NCBI RefSeq assembly: GCF_015706575.1
Contig: NW_024037058.1
Location: 4,643,754 to 4,707,753, forward strand
DNA length: 64,000 nt
Direction of reading: 5' to 3'
Source: Patiria miniata
Lineage: Eukaryota; Echinodermata; Asteroidea; Valvatida; Asterinidae
Shown piece after piece: positions 23,186-35,086 of this stretch (within the stretch, counting starts at the first letter, position 1; each line of letters starts with the position of its first letter). Both the position numbers and the translations under genes were made by a program. A model generated the notes under the pieces. That model had not been told where the DNA came from. It saw nothing but the letters and a program-made list of their open reading frames with translations, and searched no databases.

Positions 23186-23820
23186 TGATGTCATCAATGC
23201 ATTATGTGATGTAGTCAATGCATTATGTGATGTAGTCAATCCATTATATGATGTCGTCAATCTATTATGTGATGTCGTCAATCTATTATGTGATGTAGTC
23301 AATGCATTATGTGACGTTGTCGATCCATTATGTGATGTAGTCAATCCATTATGTGATGTGGTCAATCTATTATGTGATGTGGTCAATCTATTATGTGATG
23401 CAGTCAATCCATTATGTGATGTAGTCAATCCATTATGTGATGTCGTCAATTTATTATGTGATGTCGTCAATCTATTATGCGATATAGTCAATCTATTATG
23501 CGATGTAGTCAATCCATTATGTGAAGTAGTCAATCCATTATGTGATGTCGTCGATCCATTATGTGATGTAGTCAATCCATTATGTGATGTAGTCAATCCA
23601 TTATGTGATGTAGTCAATCCATTATGTGATGTAGTCAGTCCATTATGTGATGTCGTCAATCTATTATGTGATGTAGTCAATCCATTATGTGATGTTGTCG
23701 ATCCATTATGTGATGTAGTCAATCCATTATGTGATGTCGTCAATTTATTATGCGATGTCGTCAATCCATTATGTGATGTAGTCAGTCCATTATGTGATGT
23801 CGTCAACCCATTCGGGAGTT
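23186..23820. repeat. 21-bp minisatellite, left array
   Basis: About 30 units of a 21-mer, consensus ATTATGTGATGTAGTCAATCC with variants (GTCGTC, CTATT). The array sits in the left palindrome arm. Because 21 is a multiple of 3, both strands give long open frames (TTSHNGL and VVNPLCD repeats). These should not be taken as genes. Confidence 0.95.
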
Positions 23821-23881
23821 ACTGCGTAATGAATTGACAACACCGCATAATAGATTCACTACATCACATAATTCGGGAGCC

Positions 23882-24312
23882 AGGGTGACCGTTTTAGCTG
23901 AATTTCGACTGAATTTGACAGAATTTTTCGGGCCAAAACGAGTGAAACAGAAAGTTAAGCAGATCGATTTCGTTAAGGAACAAGCAGAATTTTGTAAAAT
24001 TAGTAATTTGACGGAAAAATATGGCATATTTGAAAATATAGCCGATTAGTTTTGAAAAAGCTTCAATTTGAAGCTGCCTGACTGCATACTTATGCCAGGA
24101 TAGACACGTGCAGTAAAAAAAAAAATCAATCAATTTTTTTAAAGCAAATTTTATATTACTTTTGTTTAAGAAAATTATATACTGCATGTGAGTATCAGTG
24201 TTTATAAATGAATATCGTTTAATAATAGATGATTTAGCAGATTTTTGTTAAATCTAGCAGATTTTGAAAGTGCATCTAGCAGAATGCCTGCCAGTACCTC
24301 ACGGTCACCCTG
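23882..24312. mobile_element. Element with CAGGGTGACC termini nested in the left arm
   Basis: Inverted ends CAGGGTGACCGT and ACGGTCACCCTG enclose about 430 bp. The same segment lies inverted in the right arm at about 26271-26702. Ends of CAGGGTG type fit an hAT-like element, but I see no convincing target duplication. Its presence in both arms means it predates the inversion or duplication. Confidence 0.5.
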
Positions 24313-24580
24313 GCAGGAACTATATAAAGGGATATAGCTCACAGCGTATTGCATTGACCATGATGGGTATACTCACGTGAAAGCATGCAGGCGTGTGCTG
24401 CGTTAAAGTTGTGAACATGTGACTCTCGATATCAGACGTAATGTTATCCTAATTATCAGATTACCATGAAAACAGTGTCTGTTTTGATGACACTTCGGTC
24501 ATTGTTATTAATTATAATAATGGAACACAGAACATGTTTAAATTATCCCTCGAGCCCATTGACAAGTACCTAGCACATGT

Positions 24581-25994
24581 GTCACAGAAAAAAAGCCAAA
24601 TCGTGCCCAACAATATTGTTGGTAATTAACCTTTGTGTTGATCTTTTTTTTTTGGCTTAGGCAAACAATATTGCATGCTTTGATTAAAGTTTTATTCGAA
24701 AATTCATTAAAGACAAGAGCCTGGGTTTAGGGATAATCAGTATATTAAACCAGGCCCCACTAAATTTCCAGGCGCTTTTTCTTTCTTTCTTTAATCTGAA
24801 TAATATACTTCTATTTTTATGAAAGTTTCTAATCAAAAAGATAAATATGTATACAGAATGTATCTCAATTTGTTAATTGGTATTAAGAATCTTTCATAGC
24901 ACGACAAGTTTATGACCAGTTACACGGTTAGCGGATTCATAGGTATATTAGTCAAGACAATCTGATATTTTAAAAGGCCTCAATACATACTACGACCAAT
25001 AAGGTGGGACATAACCAGTTAATTACAGAAGTTGACATATTCAGCATTTTCAATTTGTCTGGTAGGATTACATGATCATAATCAAACATTTACTGATCTA
25101 TAACCACACTACCTGTTAGTACTTTTCTTGTTCCACTAATTCGTAATCCCATCCCAATTTGCCACCCATCGATCATTCCTGAAATAATTCGTTGTCTTTC
25201 GCGGCACATGAAAAATTTAAGTCTGTAATGATCTGTGCCATTCTAAAGCTTAATATGCCCCCCCCCCCCTTCCCCACCTCTGATAGCCTGCAGGCAGTAA
25301 GGTTTAACCCCCTGACACACACAAATTATAACAATAATCACCTGGTTTTTTTTTTATAACCACCTGTCCACAACAATTGGACATAAAAAAAACCTGACGG
25401 CCCTGACCTCCGACTCCCCTCCCCCCCCCCCTGCAAAAATGCCTGGATCCGCCATCCGCCCTTCTGCTCAGTTGTTTTGAGCATGTGAACCTAATTAGCC
25501 TGCCCTTGGATCTCTGTCTCCAACAGATAAACTGGTTCATATAAATCTATCAACAAGCTTAATCTCCTTCCACCATTGTTTTCTTAATTCCCTCTTCTTC
25601 TCAGTTACATAACAACTCACTGGATAATTTGTTCGCATGCCTGTCTCAAACAGCGATGCTATAGCTAGCACATCCTCAGCAAGGTCCATCTGGATCTGGT
25701 AAAACTATTAAAAATGCCCAACCACCCTAGGGCTCTCTTCATACACTTCCATGTACCTATATTCTCCATCGTACACAGCAAGACGGCTCATTTTCTTGAT
25801 GAAAACGAAATCATTCCAAAATTGAAGCATACCGGTGCATCATGAATTTATGATAAAGAAATTAACTACAGGGCTCCGAAGGCGCGTCTTAAAAGAGCGC
25901 TGACCGTATTTATTGCCGTATAATAAAACCTGACAAGACACACGACATTTATATAATTTGACGTCGCCGATGATGAAATTAATTTTAGCAAAAT
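24581..25994. other. Spacer of the giant palindrome, no gene seen
   Basis: AT-rich single-copy-looking DNA with a poly-C run near 25259. No exon, transposase or RNA gene is recognised. Confidence 0.5.
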
Positions 25995-26775
25995 GTGCTC
26001 GGTACTTGTCATTGGGCTCAAGGGATAATTTAAACATGTTCTGTGTTCCATTATTGTAATTAATAACAATGACCAAAGTGTCATAAAACAGACACTGTCT
26101 TCATGGTAATATGTGTCTGATATTAGTGATAATAGGATAACATTACGTCTGATATCGAGAGTCACATGCTCACAACTTTAACGCAGCACACGCCTGCATG
26201 CTTTCACGTGAGTATACCCATCGTGGTCAATGCAATACGCTGTGAGCTATATCCCTTTATATAGTTCCTGCCAGGGTGACCGTAAGGTACTGGCAGCATT
26301 CTGCTAGATGCACTTTCAAAATCTGCTAGATTTAACAAAAATCTGCTAAATCACCTATCATTACACGGAATTCATTATAAACACTGATACTCACATGCAG
26401 TTTATAATTTCCTTAAACAAAAGAAATATAAAATTTGCTTTAAAAAAAATAATTGATTTTTTTTAGTGCACGTTTCTATCCTGGCATAAGTACTTGACAG
26501 TCAGGCAGATCAAATTGAAGCTTTTTCAAAACAAATCGGCTATATTTTCAAATCTGCCATATTTTTCCGTCAAATTACCAATTTTACAAAATTCTGCTTG
26601 CTCCTTAAACGAAATCGATCTGCTAAACTTTCTGTTTCACTCGTTTTTCTCCCGAAAAATTCTGTCAAATTTAGCCGAAATTCAGCTAAAACGGTCACCC
26701 TGGCTCCCGAATTATGTGATGTAGTGAATCTATTATGCGGTGTTGTCAACCATTACGCAGTAACTCCACGTAAAT

Positions 26776-27378
26776 GGGTTGACGACATCACATAATGCAT
26801 TAACTACATCACATAATGGATTGACATCACAAAATAGATTGACGACATCACTTAATGGATTGAGAACATCACATAATGGATTGACTACATCACATAATGA
26901 ATTGACTACATCACATAATAGATTGACGACATCACATAATGGATTGACCACATCACATAATGGATTGACTACATCACATAATGGAGTGACTTCATCACAT
27001 AATGGATTGACTACATCACATAATAGATTGACGACATCACATAATGGATTGAGAACATCACATAATGGATTGACTACATCACATAATGAATTGACTACGT
27101 CACATAATGGATTGACTACATCACATAATGGATTGACTACATCACATAATGGACTGACTACATCACATAATGGACTGACTACATCACATAATGCATTGAC
27201 TACATCACATAGTAGATTGACCACATCACATAATGGATTGACTACATCACATAATGGATTGACTACATCACATAATGGATTGACGACATCACATAATAGA
27301 TTGACGACATCACATAATGGATTGACTACATCACATAATGCATTGACTACATCACATAATGCATTGACGACATCATCA
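26776..27378. repeat. 21-bp minisatellite, right array
   Basis: Same 21-mer as 23186-23820 in reverse complement (GGATTGACTACATCACATAAT), in the right palindrome arm. Confidence 0.95.
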
Positions 27379-27559
27379 AAGTACGTTTACCTGGTAACAT
27401 CATAAATTGGTACGTTTGGCGTTCCATAGAAAATCGGGCTACAATAACACTCGTTAATTTGGCCCAGTCATTTAAGCTCTATCAGGCGCGGGATCCAGGG
27501 GGTGAGACTAAGGGGGGGGGGGGGGAGAGACGAACCCCCTCAGCACGGGGCTGATGTTG

Positions 27560-28784
27560 AAAACGTCACATAATGATCAACGACATCACATGATAGATTG
27601 ATAACATCACATAATCCAAAACGGATTAACATTATGACAACATCATATAATAAAATTGACGAATCACATAATGGATGACTACATCACATAATGGATTGAC
27701 TACATCACATAATGGATTGACTACATCACATGATAGATTGACTACATCACATAATGGATTGACTACATCACATAATGCATTGACTACATCACATAATGCA
27801 TTGACTACATCACATAATGGATTGACTACATCACATAATGGATTGACTACATCACATAATGCATTGACTACATCACATAATGCATTGACTACATCACATA
27901 ATGCATTGACTACATCACATAATGGATTGACATCACATAATGACTACATCACATAATGGACCGACGACATCACATAGTAATGGATTGACTGCATCACATA
28001 ATGCATTGACTACATCACATAATGCATTGACTACATCACATAATGGATTGACATCACCGTGCATTGACTACATCACATAATGGATTGACTACATCACATA
28101 ATCGATTGACGACATCACATAATGCATTGACTACATCACATAATGGCTTGACTACATCACATAATGGATTGACTACATCACATAATGGCTTGACTACATC
28201 ACATAATGGATTGACGACATCACATAATGCATTGACTACATCACATAATGGCTTGACGACATCACATAATCGATTGACTACATCACATAATGGCTTGACT
28301 ATATACATCACATAATGGATTGACGACATCACATAATGCATTGACGACATCACATAATGGCTTGACGACATCACATAATGCATTGACTACATCACATAAT
28401 GGCTTGACGACATCACATAATCGATTGACTACATCACATAATGGCTTGACTACATCACATAATGGATTGACGACATCACATAATGCATTGACGACATCAC
28501 ATAATGCATTGACATCACATAATGCATTGACTACATCACATAATGGCTTGACGACATCACATAATGGATTGACTAAGTCACATAATGGCTTGACTACATC
28601 ACATAATGGATTGACGACATCACATATAATGGATTGACGACATCACATAATGCATTTACTACATCCCATAATGGCTTGAAAAACATCACAAAATGGATTG
28701 ACGACATCACATAATGGATTGACAACATCATCAAATTACGTTTACCCGGTAACATCATAAATTGGTACGTTTGGCGTTCCATAG
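27560..28784. repeat. Third 21-bp minisatellite array with the fold-back terminal sequence
   Basis: About 55 units of the same 21-mer in the same orientation as the right array, including truncated units. It ends with the fold-back terminus (GTAACATCATAAATTGGTAC...TTCCATAG) at 28752-28784. It is probably a partial second copy of the right arm. A unique linker with a poly-G run (27429-27560) separates it from the palindrome. Confidence 0.9.
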
Positions 28785-29188
28785 TTTCCAGGGTGTGGAG
28801 CAGGCTGCAGTGCGCGTTGCCATCGACGGTTTTACGCATAGCCGGCGGAAGTACTATACGCAGTGCAGACTTTCGATTGGTCAGACCGCGCAAGGCATGC
28901 AGTATTGGAAAACAAATATAATTTTTGCGAGACCTGCAAGGAAAAGTCGATTCAACTTTATTCAAGTTGGTTCAACCATCTTTATATATAAGAGAGAGTT
29001 TTACTCGGTCTCCCGCGGCCCGAAGTGTCCGACCCGGCGGAAGACACCCTCCGCATTTTTCCACGGACGTGGAGCGATTTTGGCGCCGCGGGAGCTAGAC
29101 CGCGGTCTCAGATCCTTTCAGGAGCAAACATCGTCTCAGAGGCCCAGTAAATCTCTCCCTTATACATAAATTATAGATAGACCCTATG
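28785..29188. other. Non-coding DNA flanking the fold-back cluster
   Basis: CGAAGTGTCCGACCCGGCGG at 29021 and the surrounding bases also occur at about 23078-23097, immediately left of the palindrome, so this sequence brackets the whole cluster. A short inverted pair, TCTCCCGCGGC and GCCGCGGGAG, lies at 29010-29095. No gene. Confidence 0.5.
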
Positions 29189-29862
29189 TTTTGTACACGA
29201 TCGTAAATTGGGGACCTTCGGGAATTTGGGGACCCTATTGTCCTCTATTGTTCAACGTCCCCTATTGAATGCAGAAACAAACTCACACACACACGCCGTC
29301 ACAGATTTACGCCATTGAACAGGTATATTATTTAATCTCTCCAATGTAAATAAGCATTTTTCTGATACTTTGTGTCTTTGGTCCTGTGCCACTGCCAGCT
29401 AAGTGGAAAACAAAAGTGGAAAGTTTGACTTAACTTCGTATGAACAGTTTTAATCTCGCACTTGAATATAATGATCAGACTATGGAGGCGAGCCCACTAG
29501 TAGTGAGCGACACTCTCTCGGGAAATCTTTCTTCTGTGACACCAATAATCAAGGGACGTGTGCATCATACCCTATCTTTTAAACTATTGTAGTATCCAAT
29601 AGCAGAAAGAACTTAATTGGTTCAGGACAGCTCTTTAGTTTCTTTCTGGGAGCCCGGGACGAAAATAACCCCCTAACTTCCAATGTATAGGCCTACATTG
29701 CTCGGTTGTTCATCCTCTGACCCTCATCGTACTGACGGCAGAACGTGTCACTAAAAATAGCAAACCATGCTGGTTAGACGTTATGGGTCGTACTTTATAT
29801 CTGATCCCCAATTAAAGAAATTAGATAATCCTAAATCACTACACTATGTCTTTTTCTCCCAG

Positions 29863-30048
29863 GAGTGTGAGCCTCTTCAGCAGGACATCTTTGATGACCA
29901 CTTTGAGCGGCTGCCGGGTTTTAGGACGCCCTTCTCGTTCAGCCGCAATGAGCGTGATGCGATTGAAGTGCTGCCTGACGTGGGCACGGTACTAAGGAGT
30001 CGTTCGATGTCGTCTTTTTTTGATAAACCGTTATCACCCCGAAGCGAG
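29863..30048 (+). CDS. Copy C candidate exon 6 (variable exon)
   Basis: 62 codons between tttttctcccag and gtaaga, phase 0. It begins ECEPLQQDIFDDHFERLPGF, continues RTPFSFSRNERDAIEVLPD and ends KPLSPRSE. The beginning resembles copy D (LRQPLQQCTELFDP) and copy E (KQPFQPCTELFEP), while B lacks this part. Intron flanks match B almost perfectly. Whether it is transcribed without exons 1-5 is unknown. Confidence 0.5.
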
Positions 30049-30512
30049 GTAAGACATTTCATATGTTGCTACTACACTAAACTGCTAGGCCTATTTTTCA
30101 ACGAAATGACCCAACTGACGAGCTACTTTAGCTCCAAATCACTCCTATACGTCGTGACCAACAAATTTGTAAAAACATACCTCGCTGTGCAGGTGTAGCC
30201 AGCGGGGGGGGGGGGGGGGGGGGGGGGGGGGTGGATGTTACAATTTGTAAAATAGTGCCCCTGTTTTTTTTAAGAAGTGCCCTTTTTCTGAACAAGTGCC
30301 CTTTTGAAAAAGAAGTGGTGCCCTTTTTGTGCCAAAGGCTGTACCGGGTGACTTTGTTTTAATTCCATGCATGTGTCGCCCTGAAAAGCACCCTATATTG
30401 TCCGTTAGCCTTGTGCATAATCGTCGGTTTTGAACAGCGCCCCCATCAACAGATGATACCAGCCCGCCCCCCTCCCCCCGCTTTTTGATTATACTGAGGC
30501 CAAGTGCACAGT

Positions 30513-30683
30513 GGAGACAAAAACGCGTGTGCATTTCTCCAAGGATGTGCAAGTGCCCTTCTCAAGAAATTGTTAACCCCCCCCCCCCCAATAAAAATGA
30601 CCGTGCTACGCCAGTGCAAGCACAGGACTCAATGCGACCAAAAAACGGAAACTCCGGAGGTGCTGCCTGAAATTACTCGAACC
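30513..30683 (+). CDS. Copy C candidate exon 7
   Basis: Near-identical to copy B exon 7. It ends PEVLPEITRT before gtaagc at 30684 and contains a shorter poly-C run near 30588. The 5' boundary is uncertain. Confidence 0.35.
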
Positions 30684-30924
30684 GTAAGCTTGCCTTCGAC
30701 CATATACAAACAAAGCTGCTATTTTTCAAACTTATGTATTTCTGCCCAACAAGCCTTTCAGCTTCAACTCTCTATAGGCCTACGTCGATAAATCTTTCTC
30801 CTTTTACAAATGTCAAAACTCAAAACATTTGCAAAAACATATTTTACTTCTTCCCCTAAAGCACCCCCAAACCAGGAGGGGAGCAGGGGTGGGGAGCGGA
30901 GGGGGGGGGGGGGGAAGGAGGGGA

Positions 30925-31019
30925 AGAGTTTAAATGGTAATCCTCTGAATAAGTTGATGGACGTCTTGAACAACAAATCTTTGTCACCTAAATCATCGGA
31001 CAGCAAACATTCTAGCTAG
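30925..31019 (+). CDS. Copy C possible terminal exon 8
   Basis: An open stretch LNGNPLNKLMDVLNNKSLSP then KSSDSKHSS and a TAG at 31017-31019 follows a G-rich tract. The homologous B stretch (21185-21270) has one base fewer and a different frame. An acceptor is not obvious, so this may be plain intron or UTR. Confidence 0.25.
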
Positions 31020-31089
31020 TCGAGAAAAGTACATCAGCTTCAACTCGTGTATCCTCGATCCTCCTATTTCTGCGCATATAATAAGCAAA

Positions 31090-32150
31090 TTAAAAATAGC
31101 AAAGCAACCACTTTTTACCTCAACAAAACTATAATTGTTGGCTCACGATCATCCATCATATCGATTAACAAAACGAAATTCCCTTATTTGTGGCGACAAG
31201 CGGGAAATTCCAAAGCGTGCAGTTTTGACGTAAACACATTCCTGCCCAATTCTGCGCAGTGGACGCCGCCGCTTCATGGAAAATCTGTGCTGTCCGGGCC
31301 ATGTAACTCAATATGGTAGCATTTTTTTTATGAATGAGTAAAGACTCCTTGGTTTTAAGGAAATATATTTCCTTGAGCTTTTCAAACATATTTTCTTTTC
31401 TTTTCCTTTCTTTTTTTTCGATGCCAATACACAATTACAAGATCAAGTTTAATATAATGGTTGAATCCTCAATAGATAATTAATTGATTCAAAGGCCTAT
31501 ATTTACATATTTACATAAATACGTTTTATACATTTTTACATATGTAATGTAGATCCCAGTGCATACTGTTATTCTGATTATACCGATCAACTGAGACAAC
31601 TGTCAAGATGACAGATTGTAGTTATGACCAAAAAAACCCCCAAAATTATATAATAAACATGCCAGTAGAACCTGCATTTTAATACTGACGACAGTTAGAG
31701 ACCAAGAAAGGTCACCGTGCGATCATATTGTCGACTTCTGCAGGCCCAGAAGCATCCGCCTGCATTAGCTGTAAAAAGCCTGAATTCCCGGTACAGCATT
31801 AACTAACTTTCCACATTGTTTTTGGCTGCTGGGTTACAGTTCGTGCATCAAAGGATATTTTGACGTAACGGCCCTAAAAGTGAAAGTCACTATAAGAAAT
31901 AGTCGCCACGCGGACGGCCGCTGGGAAGATTCCTGAGCAGTTAGGAATCCGTCGGGAAGTAAATATACCGTCCCAGTACTGGTTGCATGTACACTCCTAA
32001 TTAATGGGGAGACATATGAATAAGGGCCCAAGAACACCAAGTCTTCAGAACAAGAGACAATAATAATTTATTAACCCCTCAACTGTTCGATGTCGTTCTT
32101 AACTTATTCACTCAAAAAGCTATGCACCAATAAAGAATACAGAATCAAAT
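31090..32150. other. Intergenic, no gene seen
   Basis: No convincing exon or repeat recognised between the end of the C duplication and the next fold-back element. Confidence 0.4.
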
Positions 32151-32153
32151 ACA

Positions 32154-34742
32154 AACTAGAGGTTGTAGGAACAACCACACGGTGTTGGGCCATGGATTAC
32201 CGCAAACTTTGCCACACACACTAACTCAAAATATGCATGTTTAAATCCATGTTTGACTTTTCAACATGCCGCCAGAGGGCGCTCTAACATTTGATGACTT
32301 CACCTGTAAAATTGTTGTACAGTACTGCCTAGGCAGACACTCGCATCGTTGAAAGCAAGTTCGCATCTTCTGCCAATTTCAATTAATAAGGCACTTCCGG
32401 TTTTAACCGGAAGGAAGGGTCACGTGATTTTGCAATTAAAACCAAAAATGAAGACCCTGCAATATTGTATCGATTGACATAAAAACAAAATCAAATCTGA
32501 AGCAGTTGATTTCATATTGATTTTCAAAGATTAAATATGGAAATATTTATTTGCTTGTAATATGACACTTGATGACGTCATTGTGACGTCATCGCCAGAA
32601 ACCTCCAGAGCTATATTTACTCTGATATATGTAGCCACATCTTGATTATATCTCTCACGGTTGATTTTTTAGCAATTGATTAAGGTCTTTTCTTTATAAC
32701 TTCCGGTCTAATGACGTCATCCATTTTTTTTTTTCGCGCACAGGTCTTTTCTGCATTAAGTTCATCATGTATGTTAAGTTTGAAGCGATCACCGCAAATT
32801 TCGTCACATACATCAAGTGATAATGCGTTTTCGCCGTTGTTTAAACTGCCGCTAGAGGGCGCTCTACCATTTGATGACGTCACCTCGTTGAAAGCAAGTT
32901 CGGATCTTCTGCCAATTTCAAATAATAAGGCACTTCCGGTTTCGACCGGAAGGAAGTGTGACGTGATTTTGCACTTTATACCAAAACTAAAGACCCTGCA
33001 ATATTGTATAGATTGCCATAAAGAACAAAATCAAATCTGTAGCCTTTGATTTTACATTGCTTTTCAAAGATTAAATCTAGAAATCTTTGATTGCATGTAA
33101 TATGATACTTGATGACGTCATTGTGACGTCATTACCAGAAACCTCAAGAGCTAAATTATCTGTGCTGTATACAGCCAAATCTTGATTATATCTATCACGG
33201 TATATTTTCTAGCAATTTTTAAAGGTTTAAAGGTCTTTTTATTGTAACTTCCGGAACTTGATTTGTCAATGCATGAATTCCCAATCCAACGAAAGTGCCT
33301 TATTATTTGAAATTGGCAGAAGACGCGAACTTACTTTCAACGATGTGAGTGTCTGCCTAAGCAGTACTGCTCACCGCACACCCTCTACCCCCGACCCCGG
33401 CAGTACGTCATCAGACCGGAAGTTACAATAAATTCCCAATCCACCGCAGATGGTCTTTTTTGTAATTACGTCATCATTACGTCATCATGGGTCACGTGAC
33501 GTCACTCGAAAGTTTAATAATTTTAATCTTTGAAATTCCATATAAAATCAACCGTGAGAGACCGGAACCTGAAATTTGCGGGAATCGACATGGTAATACA
33601 TGATCTTTTTTTTTCCTTTGCGCGTAAAATCACGTGACCCTTCCTTCCGATCGAAACCGGAAGTGCCTAATAATTTGACAGTGAAAAAGATGTGAACTTG
33701 CTTTTAACGATTTAAGTGTCTGCCTGGATTGACCTTTCAAAAAAAATTATATTACAAGCAATCAAAGATTTCTAAATTTAATCTTTGAAAATCAATATAA
33801 AATCAACTGCTAAAGATTTGATTTTGTTCTTTATGGCAATCGATACAATATTGCAGGGTCTTCAGTTTTGGTATTAAGTGCAAAATCATGTGACCCTTCC
33901 TTCCGGTCGAAAACGAAAGTGCCTTATTATTTGAAATTGGCAGAAGATGCGAACTTGCTTTCAACGATGTGAGTGTCTGCCTAAGCAGTACTGTATAAAC
34001 ATATTACAGGTGACGTCATCAGATGTTAGAGCGCCCTCTAGCGGCAGTTTAAAAAACGTCGAAAACGCATTATCACTTGATGTATGTGGCGAAATTTGCG
34101 GTAATCGCTTCAAACCTAACATACATGATGAACTTAATGCAGAAAAGACCTGTGCGCGAAAAAACATGGATAACGTCATCAGACCAGAAGTTATAAAGAA
34201 AAGACCTTTAAACCTTAAACAATTGCTAAAAAAATCAACCATGAGATATAATCAAGATGTGGCTATATAAAGCAGAGTAAATGTAGCTCTGGAGGTTTCT
34301 GGCGATGACGTCACAATGACGTCATCAAGTGTCATATTACAAGCAAATAAATATTTCCATATTTAATCTTTGAAAATCAATATAAAATCAACTGCTACAG
34401 ATTTGATTTTGTTTTTATGGCAATCGATAAAATATTGGAGAGTCTTTATTTTTGGTTTTAAGTGCAAAATCACGTGACCCTTCCTTCCGGTCAAAACCGG
34501 AAGTGCCTTATTAATTGAAATTGGCAGAAGATGCGAACTTGCTTTCAACGATTCGAGTGTCTGCCTAGGCAGCACTGTACAAAAATGTTACAGGTGACGT
34601 CATCAATGTTAGAGTACCCTCTTGCGGCATGTTGAAAAGTCAAACATGGATTTAAACATGCATATTTTGAGTTGATGTGTGTGGCAAAGTTTGCGGTAAT
34701 CCATGGCCCAACACCGTGTGGTTGTTCCTTCAACCTCTAGTT
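32154..34742. mobile_element. Large fold-back element with >550-bp inverted arms
   Basis: AACTAGAGGTTG at 32154 is mirrored by CAACCTCTAGTT ending at 34742. The complementary arms run about 32154-32860 and 34025-34742, with further inverted copies of the CACTTCCGGTTTTAACCGGA-type block inside (around 32390, 32940, 33650 and 34490). The motif TGACGTCA recurs many times in the arms. Small frames in both arms (RAPSSGSL...NIHDELNAEKTCA) are the same sequence read in each arm. I do not regard them as genes. No transposase and no clear target duplication. Confidence 0.75.
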
Positions 34743-34891
34743 ATTATTATTTTTTAGGATGCACGCGTTGCAAAATATGAGTTAAATTAAGGTGAATGCG
34801 TAGAAATAGGAGCGCGTAGCTTTAGGTGGTCTGACGATAATAATGCTATTATGTAGACTAAACTTGTTTTGGTGGTACCAATAATTCGTCC

Positions 34892-34965
34892 TTTGCATGC
34901 TTCTGCCATAAGCATGCAGAGCTGCCAGATCGAGGCTCTGCATGCTTATGGCGAAAGCATGAAAA
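34892..34965. repeat. Perfectly pairing ~30-bp hairpin
   Basis: TTGCATGCTTCTGCCATAAG continuing CATGCAGAGC pairs with GCTCTGCATGCTTATGGCG and AAAGCATGAA across a short loop near 34923-34934. It lies just upstream of the copy D exon 6 region. Confidence 0.6.
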
Positions 34966-35086
34966 GAGCCAATCAAGGGACGTGTTCATCATAGCGTATC
35001 TTCAATCCTTTTTTTCCCAGCAGTACAGGGAGATGGTCGACAAAGATGAAGACACCCATTCGACAGATAGTTACATGTCCCTTAGA

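Larger units (their letters stand above)
23097..27428. mobile_element. Giant fold-back element / palindrome with minisatellite arms
   Basis: The left arm 23097-24580 is the reverse complement of the right arm 25995-27428 with high identity. The ends are TATGGAACGCCAAACGTACC and its complement. From outside in, each arm holds the terminal sequence, a 21-bp tandem array, and a nested segment bounded by CAGGGTGACC and GGTCACCCTG. Next come a block with AACTATATAAAGGGATATAG and a distal part near TGTTTAAATTATCCC. The left terminal 36 bp are tandemly doubled (23097-23132 and 23133-23168). The 1.4-kb spacer 24581-25994 has no transposase. This is a non-autonomous fold-back element or an inverted duplication. 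Confidence 0.8.
29189..31088 (+). repeat. C member of the ~1.9-kb segmental duplication
   Basis: See 19441-21335. Only the exon 6-8 end of the gene was duplicated. No exon 1-5 homologue is found upstream of C, so C cannot be a complete gene on its own. Confidence 0.85.

Noticed and set aside
23156-23837. Long open frames on both strands of the 21-bp arrays (TTSHNGL and VVNPLCD repeats), also at 26733-27405 and 27675-28637
   Set aside because: They arise because the repeat unit is 21 bp, a multiple of 3. There is no start context, splice site or other coding feature, and they lie in a mobile element.
23186-28735. CRISPR-like regular repeats
   Set aside because: The repeats are contiguous 21-mers with no unique spacers, in a eukaryotic context.
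32680-34270. Similar frames RAPSSGSL...NIHDELNAEKTCARK in both fold-back arms
   Set aside because: They are the same DNA in inverted copies, and apparent conservation follows from the recent inverted repeat. No known domain.
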